From positions 1-9,914 of the forward strand of contig JAAZOZ010000126.1 of the NCBI GenBank assembly GCA_012797505.1: 9,914 nt of DNA, in the 5' to 3' direction. Both the position numbers and the translations under genes were made by a program. The notes under the pieces are model-generated. The model made no database searches. It was not told the origin of the DNA and worked only from the letters and a program-made list of their open reading frames with translations. Of the stretch, positions 1 to 5,683 are shown piece after piece (position 1 is the stretch's first letter; the number at the start of each line of letters is the position of its first letter). Source of the stretch: Smithella sp. (GTDB taxonomy: Bacteria > Desulfobacterota > Syntrophia > Syntrophales > Smithellaceae).

Positions 1-379
1 CTAGAAGCTCGATGGTGCCGGCGACTCCCCCACCGATCCACGTGGCGCCGAGACAGGCTGCCACACCGACCTTCTCGTCAGAGACGTAGCCCGCAGCATC
101 GCCATGGATGAACTTGACCTGATCGGCGACACCGAGTTCAGCGGCGCGGAGTTTCGCTTGCTCGGTGAACAATTCGCTCATATCGATACCGGTGCCGATG
201 ACGCCGTAATCGCGAGCCCAGGTGCACAGCATCTCGCCCGAACCGCTGCCGAGGTCGAGCACGCGGGTTCCCGCTTCCAGACGCAGCGCCGCGCCGAGCG
301 TGGCAAGCTTTTCGGGGGTGAACGGGTTATGGATGCGATGAGCACTTTCGGTGATGTTGAAGATTCTTGGAATGTCCAT
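1..379 (-). CDS. SAM-dependent class I methyltransferase, 3' end beyond window
   Basis: The first 126 codons of a minus-strand gene run off the left edge of the window without a stop. The protein begins MDIPRIFNITESAHRIHNPF and carries the glycine-rich SAM-binding loop VLDLGSGSGEM (about residues 40-50), followed by the acidic end of strand beta-2 in GIDMS (about 66-70) and a later HGDAAGY segment (about 94-100). These are motifs I, post-I and II of Rossmann-fold methyltransferases. The substrate cannot be told from this part; small-molecule methylation is plausible. The start at 379 is fixed by a strong AAGGAGG at 389-395 (minus sense), nine bases upstream. The stretch is visibly GC-richer (many GCG, CTC, GGC codons) than the genes to its right. 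An attC-like site at 421-486 precedes it, which suggests it is an integron cassette gene. The methyltransferase fold is certain; the cassette status is inferred. Confidence 0.85.
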   Translation of the reverse strand, partial: MDIPRIFNITESAHRIHNPFTPEKLATLGAALRLEAGTRVLDLGSGSGEMLCTWARDYGVIGTGIDMSELFTEQAKLRAAELGVADQVKFIHGDAAGYVSDEKVGVAACLGATWIGGGVAGTIELL

Positions 380-420
380 CGCAGAAAACCTCCTTATGGG
401 TGTGAATCGATACGGTCACT

Positions 421-486
421 GCCTAACGAAAAGCTTAGCCGGAGCTGCCCAGCGGGCAGCGATCGGGTGGATTGCTTTTGTTAAGC
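421..486 (-). other. attC-like integron recombination site
   Basis: This 66-bp imperfect palindrome begins GCCTAAC (421-427) and ends GTTAAGC (480-486), matching the attC core boxes RYYYAAC and GTTRRRY. Next to the boxes, GAAAAGC (428-434) pairs with GCTTTT (474-479), leaving one extra unpaired G, like the extrahelical base of known attC sites. An unpaired section follows, then a terminal hairpin of GCTGCCC and GGGCAGC around a 3-base loop (444-460). Read on the minus strand, the site ends in GTTAGGC about 40 bp before the methyltransferase start, the usual spacing of a cassette gene after the crossover point. That is why the minus orientation is chosen. The core boxes fit both strands, so orientation is an inference. 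No integrase gene is visible. Confidence 0.65.
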
Positions 487-852
487 CCGGGTGGCCACTT
501 GAAAATCCCCCGCCCAGCAGGAGCTTTTAATGCCTGAGAAGCGGGTATTCAAAAGCACCTTCACAAACGGTCTGCAGAACGTTACAAACTCTCATTTTTG
601 ACACAGCCCATGGGAGGGCAAGAAAGGATGAACGTTTTGCAACCGAGCAAGAAAACAGCAATCATTACATTACTCACCGCTCCAGGCTGAACTCATCGCC
701 CCCAGGCAAATTGTGCCTCCCCGGGCGATGCCGCCGCGACCGGCAACGGGATCAGGAGCAGGCACGGCCGGAAATCCGGCCGTCAGGGGACTTAAAAATC
801 CGCCAAAGCCTATCCGGTTTTCATGCTGCAGACCTCACGCCATCATCAGATT
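487..852. other. Gene-poor spacer, no convincing CDS
   Basis: About 365 bp lie between the attC-like site and the end of the glycosyltransferase gene. Only short or shadow reading frames are present: a 25-codon minus-strand frame starting near 664 without a clear ribosome binding site, and plus-strand frames that overlap the glycosyltransferase gene antisense. If the attC assignment is right, this could be the body of a non-coding or decayed cassette, or the edge of the array. The stretch from about 490 to 515 (GTGGCCACTTGAAAATCCCC) recalls the ends of some IS21-type elements, but no second end or istAB gene is visible. The strong stem-loop at 764-783 is listed separately. Confidence 0.5.
764..783. 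repeat. GC-rich perfect stem-loop after the glycosyltransferase gene
   Basis: ACGGCCGG and CCGGCCGT form an 8-bp GC-rich stem around an AAAT loop, about 70 bp past the stop codon of the minus-strand glycosyltransferase gene. It could protect or end that transcript. Neither strand has a T-run after the stem, so it is not a standard intrinsic terminator. A REP-like role is possible but only one copy is seen here. Confidence 0.5.
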
Positions 853-2571
853 TCAGGAATGATCAGGCCGGCACCTCAGCTTCAGCAGGTAATAGCTTCC
901 ATTGGACCAGAGCACTTCATGATCTGGAAAGATGCTGATCAACTCATCATAACGGTCTTTATACTGCGTCAGGCAATAAACGGCGCCGCCCTTGCGACAC
1001 CTTGTTTTGAACTGTTCCTCCGTGAGAAAATAATGATCTCTTTCTTCCCGGGGAAGATAATTCACCCCGTAATTCAATTCGCCAAAATCTCCGACCAGAG
1101 GCGTTCGAATTTCATTATAGGTGGCGATCCCGTAAACGATGGTTTTGTACTGATACAAGTCATGGCCTGCGGGAAGAAGTTTCTTTACGGCCTGGGACGC
1201 CGGATACGCGGACTTGTACGGCGTTAAGAATGCCGCAAATGACGGAGTCATCGCAAGCAGAAACAATCCGGACAAAAGATAAACAGAGATAAACCATCCG
1301 TCTGGATATCTCTTTTTGATGACTTCCGGAAGAGTAAAAAGCAGCAACTGGCAAAATACGGGTAAGGCAATCAGCCAGGGTAATTCGCTGGAATAAACGA
1401 TGGACAGGTCACCGCCTAATTTTGAGCCTTTGGGGAGAAAAAACGGGAGCAAAAACAAACTAATCAGCAGGAGCGATTGCAGCAAGACCGGTATCTGCAA
1501 AAGAAAAGACTCCTTCTTTTCCCGGAGATTTAGAACAAGGTCCTCATAATTTCTGAGCCGGTGTCCCATCAGGACGGACAGGGGGATGAATATCGGTGCA
1601 ATATAGGGAACCAGTTTGGAATGGGATAATGAAAAGAAGATGAAAATAAGAATAATCCACGTCCAGAGAAACCGGTTCCCCGGAAGCGGCGGGGACGAAA
1701 TTTTTTCTCTGTGCATCGCCCAGGCCGCTTTGACGACAAAGGCAGTCCAGGGAAGAATGCCGAGAATGATGATCGGCACGTATAAGAACACGGTGTTATC
1801 CCGCCCATGCATGGTGGTTGTGTATCGCAAAACATGTTCCTGAATGAAAAAGAACCACAGGAAATTCGGATGCACGCGTTGCACCAGGATGAACCAGGGG
1901 CCTGCAATGGCCAGGAACAAAGCGATGCCGACCGGTGAAATCAGGCCCGGGATACGTCTCCACTGTCTGCTGACTATCAACCACAACACCAGAATTGCGG
2001 AGGGGAAAACCACGCCGATTAATCCTTTGGTCAGAAAAGCCAGCGCACTGAACAGGTAAAACAGGTACAGCCGCCATTTTTCTCCATCCGCGCCGACCAC
2101 ATATCGATATCCCATCCAGGTGGCCAGACAGGTATATAAAGCCAGCGGAATGTCCAGGATGTTGAAATTTCCAAAGATAAAAAAGAACATGGACGTGCAA
2201 AGCGTGCCGGCCGCATAGAGCCCCGTTTTTCGATCACCAAGAAAGCGGCCTATGGCATAGGCGAGCCAAATACAGGCCCATGCGCACAGACCGACGTAAA
2301 TGCGGGCCGTAAAATCAGTCTCGCCAAAAAGCTTGAAAATAATCGCGGAGGCCCAGTAGGTCAAAGGCGGTTTTTCCAGATAAATGACGCCGTTAAGACG
2401 AGGAATGACGTAATCGCCGGAGTCCACCATGTTATCGGATATCTCGAAATAACGGCTTTCATCAGGTTCTATCAAAGGCATGAATGGAGAAAAAGCGGCA
2501 TAAAGAAGAACCGGCATGATGAGCAGAAATAAAGTTTTGCTGTCCACAAATCTGAATAAATATTTTTTCAT
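853..2571 (-). CDS. ArnT-like (GT83) polyprenyl-phosphate sugar glycosyltransferase, integral membrane
   Basis: This complete 572-residue protein of the ArnT/PMT superfamily moves a sugar from a polyprenyl-phosphate carrier to lipid A or another envelope acceptor on the periplasmic face of the inner membrane. The first transmembrane helix spans about residues 12-30. It is followed by the periplasmic loop EPDESRYFEIS (35-45), which holds the acidic catalytic and metal residues, and by PRLNGVIYLEKPPLTYW (57-73), a family signature. TKGLIG (181-186) and HSKLVPYIAPIFIP (317-330) are further conserved spots, set among about a dozen hydrophobic helices. A soluble C-terminal domain begins near 450. 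The length fits ArnT (about 550 residues). The start at 2571 gives the N-terminal Lys/Arg-rich cap expected before helix 1, but its ribosome binding site is weak (GTGAGAT). No arn operon genes are adjacent, so the transferred sugar (L-Ara4N, mannose, GalN or other) is unknown. The family is certain; the specificity is open. Confidence 0.9.
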   Translation of the reverse strand: MKKYLFRFVDSKTLFLLIMPVLLYAAFSPFMPLIEPDESRYFEISDNMVDSGDYVIPRLNGVIYLEKPPLTYWASAIIFKLFGETDFTARIYVGLCAWACIWLAYAIGRFLGDRKTGLYAAGTLCTSMFFFIFGNFNILDIPLALYTCLATWMGYRYVVGADGEKWRLYLFYLFSALAFLTKGLIGVVFPSAILVLWLIVSRQWRRIPGLISPVGIALFLAIAGPWFILVQRVHPNFLWFFFIQEHVLRYTTTMHGRDNTVFLYVPIIILGILPWTAFVVKAAWAMHREKISSPPLPGNRFLWTWIILIFIFFSLSHSKLVPYIAPIFIPLSVLMGHRLRNYEDLVLNLREKKESFLLQIPVLLQSLLLISLFLLPFFLPKGSKLGGDLSIVYSSELPWLIALPVFCQLLLFTLPEVIKKRYPDGWFISVYLLSGLFLLAMTPSFAAFLTPYKSAYPASQAVKKLLPAGHDLYQYKTIVYGIATYNEIRTPLVGDFGELNYGVNYLPREERDHYFLTEEQFKTRCRKGGAVYCLTQYKDRYDELISIFPDHEVLWSNGSYYLLKLRCRPDHS

Positions 2572-2697
2572 GCGATCTCACTACTGTCCAAACGTTTTCG
2601 TTAGTAGGTGATGTAAGCTATAGAAAGCAATGAGAGAAATCAAGAAAAAGATATTTATCTGTAAGAAGACGGACTTGACTTGACAGTTAGGTAGAAA

Positions 2698-2766
2698 GGG
2701 TGGTCAGTTACCTCCTGGATTGTTTTGCGGCAATCAAAAAAGGAGGATATTTAAAAATGACCACCC
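2698..2766 (+). promoter_or_regulatory. Nested inverted repeats enclosing RBS and start of the IS481-type transposase
   Basis: Three pairs of arms nest in order. GGGTGGTCA (2698-2706) pairs with TGACCACCC (2758-2766). CCTCCT (2711-2716) pairs with the Shine-Dalgarno AGGAGG (2741-2746). GATTG (2718-2722) pairs with CAATC (2731-2735) around an 8-base loop. In RNA, the middle stem would cover the ribosome binding site and the outer stem would cover two bases of the start codon (2757-2759). This looks like a translation-limiting leader. The complementarity is seen directly; the function is inferred. A TTGACA at 2680-2685 resembles a -35 box but lacks a good -10. Confidence 0.6.
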
Positions 2767-3287
2767 AAGAGAAGCTTATCAGAAACAAATTGAGTTTGCT
2801 AGAGTTGGCGGAGTATTTGAAGAACGTTTCAGAAGCCTGTAAAATCAATGGTGTATCGAGGCAGCATTTTTATGACATCAAGAAAGCCTATGAGGAAGAA
2901 GGACTGGATGGCCTTCGGGAGAAAAGCAGAAGGAAGCCCTGTATAAAGAATCGGGTAGCGCCTGAGGTTGAAGAATCCGTCATCCGGATGGCCTATGAAT
3001 ACCCGGCTTATGGACAAGCAAGAACGTCCAATGAATTACGAAAAATTGGGATTTTAATTTCATCTGGTGGCGTTCGAAGTATTTGGCTGCGCCACGGTCT
3101 GGAGACCTTTAAGAAGCGTTTATGTTGTTTAGAGGAGAAAGCCGCCAGGGAAGGCATTGTTTATACAGAAGCACAGTTATCGGCATTGGAAAGCGCCAAG
3201 CGGGAGAGAGAAAGTTCGCACAATGAGATTGAAACGGCTCATCCGGGGTATTTAATCAGCCAGGACACCTTTTATGTTGGTTCCTGA
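2757..3287 (+). pseudogene. IS481-family transposase, N-terminal half, truncated by IS1380 element
   Basis: The 176-residue fragment starts MTTQEKLIRNKLSLLELAEY. An N-terminal helix-turn-helix (about 8-60, including VSEACKINGVSRQHFYDIKKAYEEEGL) is followed by a second winged-helix-like region (66-120) and the beginning of the DDE integrase core. GYLISQDTFYVG (164-175) carries the first catalytic Asp (D170). Full IS481-type transposases of this group are about 350 residues, so the second Asp, the Glu and the right end of the element are gone. The last genuine codon is GGT at 3279-3281; the TCC and TGA that follow come from the terminal repeat of the IS1380 element. The start at 2757 is preferred over an in-frame upstream GTG at 2700 because AGGAGG lies ten bases before it and the protein family begins here. 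It cannot transpose by itself. Confidence 0.88.
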
Positions 3288-3297
3288 ACCCTGCGCG
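3283..3297 (+). repeat. Terminal inverted repeat of IS1380 element (transposase 3' side)
   Basis: The 15 bases CCTGAACCCTGCGCG are the exact reverse complement of 4924-4938. The outer eight bases (CCTGAACC) are also complementary to GGTTCAGG at 3352-3359 inside the element, so a subterminal hairpin could form at this end. Confidence 0.92.
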
Positions 3298-3368
3298 CAT
3301 TCAGCATTTTTGTAATCTCTGAGCAAAATTTCATGAACTATCCGCCACGGCGGTTCAGGACGGCGCCC

Positions 3369-3388
3369 ATGCAAGAAATTTCTTGCAT
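3369..3388. repeat. 20-bp perfect palindrome downstream of the IS1380 transposase gene
   Basis: ATGCAAGAAA is followed directly by its reverse complement TTTCTTGCAT, about 20 bp past the transposase stop codon and inside the element. There is no loop and no T-run, so a protein-binding site or a cruciform-prone spot fits better than a terminator. A smaller CCGCC/GGCGG repeat lies at about 3342-3353. The role is unknown. Confidence 0.6.
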
Positions 3389-3405
3389 CAAATCAGTTAA
3401 AATAT

Positions 3406-4833
3406 TCATGCCTTGCACTCCTGAATTTTTTTGAATCGGAGATGATCCAGAAATTCATAAAACAATAGCAACGCAGGCGTCCGTGTATCGCGGATCGAAT
3501 ATTTCACCCGGTCACGATTGCCGGATTTGACCAGCTTCGCGCCGATCATCAGCAGTATCAGGCGCCCAATTCTGATTTTGTTGTCAGCGATGCCAGAAAG
3601 TATTTTTACCTTTTTCCCACAGCAGCCAGCCAGGAGCTTAAAATACCGCCAAAGGTTATACGCCAGCAGAACAATCTGAAAGAAAGCATAGTTGTTTTTG
3701 AACTTGCCGGACGGAATCGCAGCCAAGCCTTCCTGCTTGGCTTCACCAATCAGGTTTTCTGCATCCGCTCGCTTATCGTATCGTTCAATCGCCTCATGGG
3801 CCTTTCCGTTGAGATTGGCGCAAAATATCCGGTAGGTGTACGGATCTTTTTCAAACAGTTCCTGCTGGGGCTGGCTTTTTATTTCCTCCGGTTTCTTGGG
3901 AAGCCGCATGGCAACAAATCGGCATGCCTGGCCCCAACCCGTCGGCTGATACATGCAGCCGTTGAACTCGGCTTCTTCTTTCCGGGAGGGGCGATACCAG
4001 GTCTTTGGGTCAAACAGCGGTTCGCATTGCTTATTGGAAAAGATAAAATCATACCCCTCATCCAATGCGGCGTCGACACTATTCCAACTCATGAACTCAG
4101 CGTCCGCTCTCAAAAGAACCTTTTGGACACAGGACGGCAAATGATCTTTAATGATCCGAATCACTTTGGCCGTCTCCTCCCCGCTGACGGTTTCCCCTTT
4201 GCGCAGTTTCCCATACAGGTATTCCCGGGGTTGTTCAATAAAGCACAAAATCGGTCGGTAGCCTTTCTTGCCCCGGTGCTTCGGATTATGGCCGACCCGT
4301 CCGCTTTCCTGATCGCCATAGATGGTTTCCACGGTGGCATCGATATCGATAGCAATGTGGCTGTATTGAATTCCGCATCGTTTCCAGGCCAGCTCTCTCA
4401 AACGGCTCATGATTCTCAAAAGGGACTGCGCCTGATTGATCCCCAGACTGTCCAAGTAACGCCAATAGGCGCTGGACGCCGGAAGTTTATCCACGCTGAA
4501 GATGCCGCAAAGCATGGGCTCCAAACGGAGATAAACAAAATGCCAGATCCGGTTGAACCCGATAAACAGTAGCATCACAAGCCCCATGACCATGGCGTAG
4601 TCGCCCAGCTGGGTTTCCCGCGACGGCGCATGGTAGCCCTCATTAAAATGTTTCTCAAAATCAAATAAGTCCAAAACCTTGGTCAGTCCCAAAAGCCCGC
4701 CAAACGGGCTTATCTGCTCGCTACATGTCCCATACGCTGTCGAAGCATTGATTTTACTGGCCCTCCCGCTCCCCTGATTAAAATGTTTACTGGCAAGCCT
4801 TTTTTTGCTATCCTTCCTATGCTTTTTTACCAT
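3406..4833 (-). CDS. IS1380-family DDE transposase, full length
   Basis: This 475-residue transposase of the IS4/IS1380 superfamily cuts and rejoins the element's ends through an RNase H-like DDE core. The first acidic motif is HIAIDIDATVETIYG (159-173, D163/D165), followed by the family block GHNPKHRGKKGYRP (181-194). The second Asp lies in LLRADAEF (240-247, D244). The Glu falls in the Y-R-E/K-like signature YDKRADAENLIGEAKQ (352-367, E359). The N terminus is strongly basic. Length and motif order are those of intact family members, and no frameshift is seen. AGGAGG at 4841-4846 (minus sense) lies seven bases before the ATG at 4833. The start region is enclosed in a long inverted repeat (4829-4900) that may restrict translation. 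The plus-strand frame across 3796-4572 is an antisense shadow of this gene. Confidence 0.95.
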   Translation of the reverse strand: MVKKHRKDSKKRLASKHFNQGSGRASKINASTAYGTCSEQISPFGGLLGLTKVLDLFDFEKHFNEGYHAPSRETQLGDYAMVMGLVMLLFIGFNRIWHFVYLRLEPMLCGIFSVDKLPASSAYWRYLDSLGINQAQSLLRIMSRLRELAWKRCGIQYSHIAIDIDATVETIYGDQESGRVGHNPKHRGKKGYRPILCFIEQPREYLYGKLRKGETVSGEETAKVIRIIKDHLPSCVQKVLLRADAEFMSWNSVDAALDEGYDFIFSNKQCEPLFDPKTWYRPSRKEEAEFNGCMYQPTGWGQACRFVAMRLPKKPEEIKSQPQQELFEKDPYTYRIFCANLNGKAHEAIERYDKRADAENLIGEAKQEGLAAIPSGKFKNNYAFFQIVLLAYNLWRYFKLLAGCCGKKVKILSGIADNKIRIGRLILLMIGAKLVKSGNRDRVKYSIRDTRTPALLLFYEFLDHLRFKKIQECKA

Positions 4834-4900
4834 CTGGGCACCTCCTGTTTGCTATTGGGTTATTTGCGTATCCCTTTATACAACAGGTTTCCCAGATGGT
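4829..4900 (-). promoter_or_regulatory. Leader inverted repeat covering RBS and start codon of the IS1380 transposase
   Basis: Read on the minus strand, ACCATCTGGG (4900-4891) is the exact reverse complement of CCCAGATGGT (4838-4829), which contains the transposase ATG (4833-4831). Further in, CCTGTT (4887-4882) pairs with AACAGG (4849-4844), overlapping the Shine-Dalgarno. A transcript entering from outside the element would carry both arms and hide the start. A TATAAA (4880-4875) lies between the arms; if it is the -10 of the element's own promoter, that transcript would lack the 5' arm and stay translatable. The repeats are seen directly; the promoter and the effect are inferred. Confidence 0.6.
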
Positions 4901-4923
4901 TTATTTATTTTTTTTCACTATGT

Positions 4924-4938
4924 CGCGCAGGGTTCAGG
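4924..4938 (-). repeat. Terminal inverted repeat of IS1380 element (transposase 5' side)
   Basis: CGCGCAGGGTTCAGG is the exact reverse complement of 3283-3297 and marks the right end of the element. The next base, 4939, belongs to the reading frame of a tyrosine-transposase remnant. Confidence 0.92.
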
Positions 4939-5049
4939 TATTAGTTTTTCCTCAGGCGGAGTGCTCAAAGTTGTGTCATGAATCTCCAGATGATCGGCAA
5001 TCTCCTTCAGCGTATAACCATGTTGGATATGCGGTGGATGGATTTTCAG
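4939..5049 (-). pseudogene. C-terminal remnant of a REP-associated tyrosine (Y1-type) transposase
   Basis: On the minus strand, about 37 codons read LKIHPPHIQHGYTLKEIADHLEIHDTTLS and then PPEEKLI. The core HGYTLKEIADHLxIHxTT matches the helix-turn-helix found at the C terminus of many REP-associated/IS200-like tyrosine transposases, where a long catalytic N-terminal domain with HUH and Tyr would precede it. That domain is absent. Codons upstream of about 5049 have no family resemblance and overlap the nicotinamidase-like gene antisense. The frame is cut at its C-terminal side exactly by the IS1380 element, whose terminal repeat supplies the last residues and the stop. It is a dead relic. Assignment rests on a short motif, so a generic helix-turn-helix fragment is possible. 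Confidence 0.6.
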
Positions 5050-5062
5050 GAAGGTGGGACAC

Positions 5063-5647
5063 ATGATGAACATTGGCAAACATGACGCATTACTTGTCGT
5101 TGACGTGCAAAATGATTTTCTCCCCGGCGGCGCGCTTAGCGTGGCGGGAGGAGACCGGATTGTGCCGGTCATCAACCGGATTTCAGCGCTTTTTACAACG
5201 CGGGTCTTTACCCGCGACTGGCATCCGGCCGATCATGTCAGTTTTTCCGGTCATCCGCAATTTCTTGATCAATCCTGGCCTCCCCATTGTATTCAAAACA
5301 CCTGGGGCGCACAGTTTCATGCCGACTTGAAAATTGACGCAAAAGACCGGATTGTCAGCACGGGGGACAACCCGCAGGAAGAAAACTACTCCAGCTTTCA
5401 CGGCACAGATCTGGAAGCGTGGCTTCGCCGCCGGGACATTCGCCGGATTTTTATCGCCGGTCTGGCCACGGAATATTATGTCTTGACCTCCGCCATGGAC
5501 GGTCTGCAGGCCGGTTTTGAAGTGCTGGTTCTTGAAGATGCCGTTGCGGGTGTGGATGTTCCTCCGGGAAGTGCGGCCAGGGCCCTGCAAAAGCTTCGCG
5601 ATTCAGGCGTCCATATCCTTTCATCCGGCGATTTGTTGTCGGAATAA
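5063..5647 (+). CDS. Nicotinamidase-like isochorismatase-fold hydrolase with altered catalytic residues
   Basis: The 194-residue protein has the full nicotinamidase layout. LLVVDVQNDFLPGGAL (10-25) carries the family Asp (D14). TRDWHPADHVSF (50-61) and WPPHC (72-76) give the metal ligands D52, H54 and H75. GTDLEAWLRRRDIRRIFIAG and GFEVLVLEDAVAGVD complete the fold. Active family members hydrolyse nicotinamide to nicotinate in NAD salvage with an Asp-Lys-Cys triad. Here the Lys position of the usual V-x-K-G segment is T100 (VSTG), and the Cys of A-T-D/E-Y-C-V is Y139 (ATEYYV). Each differs from a Lys or Cys codon by one base. The protein is therefore probably not a standard nicotinamidase. ATG 5063 (or 5066) is chosen over GTG 5054 because AAGGTGG lies at 5051-5057. 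It begins only 13 bp after the transposase relic and heads a likely unit with the two next genes. Family sure, activity doubtful. Confidence 0.85.
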   Translation: MMNIGKHDALLVVDVQNDFLPGGALSVAGGDRIVPVINRISALFTTRVFTRDWHPADHVSFSGHPQFLDQSWPPHCIQNTWGAQFHADLKIDAKDRIVSTGDNPQEENYSSFHGTDLEAWLRRRDIRRIFIAGLATEYYVLTSAMDGLQAGFEVLVLEDAVAGVDVPPGSAARALQKLRDSGVHILSSGDLLSE

Positions 5648-5683
5648 TGGCAACCGTCTCAAGTTTCTTACAGGAGGGGTTTG

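Larger units (their letters stand above)
3283..4938 (-). mobile_element. Complete IS1380-family insertion sequence (1656 bp)
   Basis: The element is bounded by perfect 15-bp inverted repeats starting CCTGAACCCTGC, and holds one minus-strand transposase gene (3406-4833). The length (about 1.65 kb), single gene and CC-starting terminal repeats fit IS1380. The family usually makes a 4-bp target duplication, but the flanks here are GGTT (3279-3282) and TATT (4939-4942), which do not match. The left flank is an IS481 transposase and the right flank an unrelated tyrosine-transposase remnant, each cut exactly at the repeat. The present ends were therefore probably brought together by recombination between two copies or by an adjacent deletion, rather than by one simple insertion. 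The element itself looks intact and potentially active. Confidence 0.9.

Noticed and set aside
104..484. 126-codon plus-strand frame at the left edge
   Set aside because: It is antisense to the methyltransferase, whose minus-strand frame has clear SAM-binding motifs and a strong RBS; the plus-strand frame also runs through the attC-like site.
490..515. Possible end of an IS21-type element
   Set aside because: The resemblance is from memory only. No matching second end, target duplication or istA/istB gene is in the window.
764..783. Intrinsic terminator of the glycosyltransferase gene
   Set aside because: The stem is strong but no T-tract follows on either strand; kept only as a stem-loop.
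711..1227. Plus-strand frames of 75 and 134 codons
   Set aside because: They overlap the 3' end of the glycosyltransferase gene antisense, and the translations show no recognisable features.
3796..4572. 258-codon plus-strand open frame
   Set aside because: It lies wholly antisense to the well-conserved IS1380 transposase, has no ribosome binding site or recognisable family, and is a codon-composition shadow.
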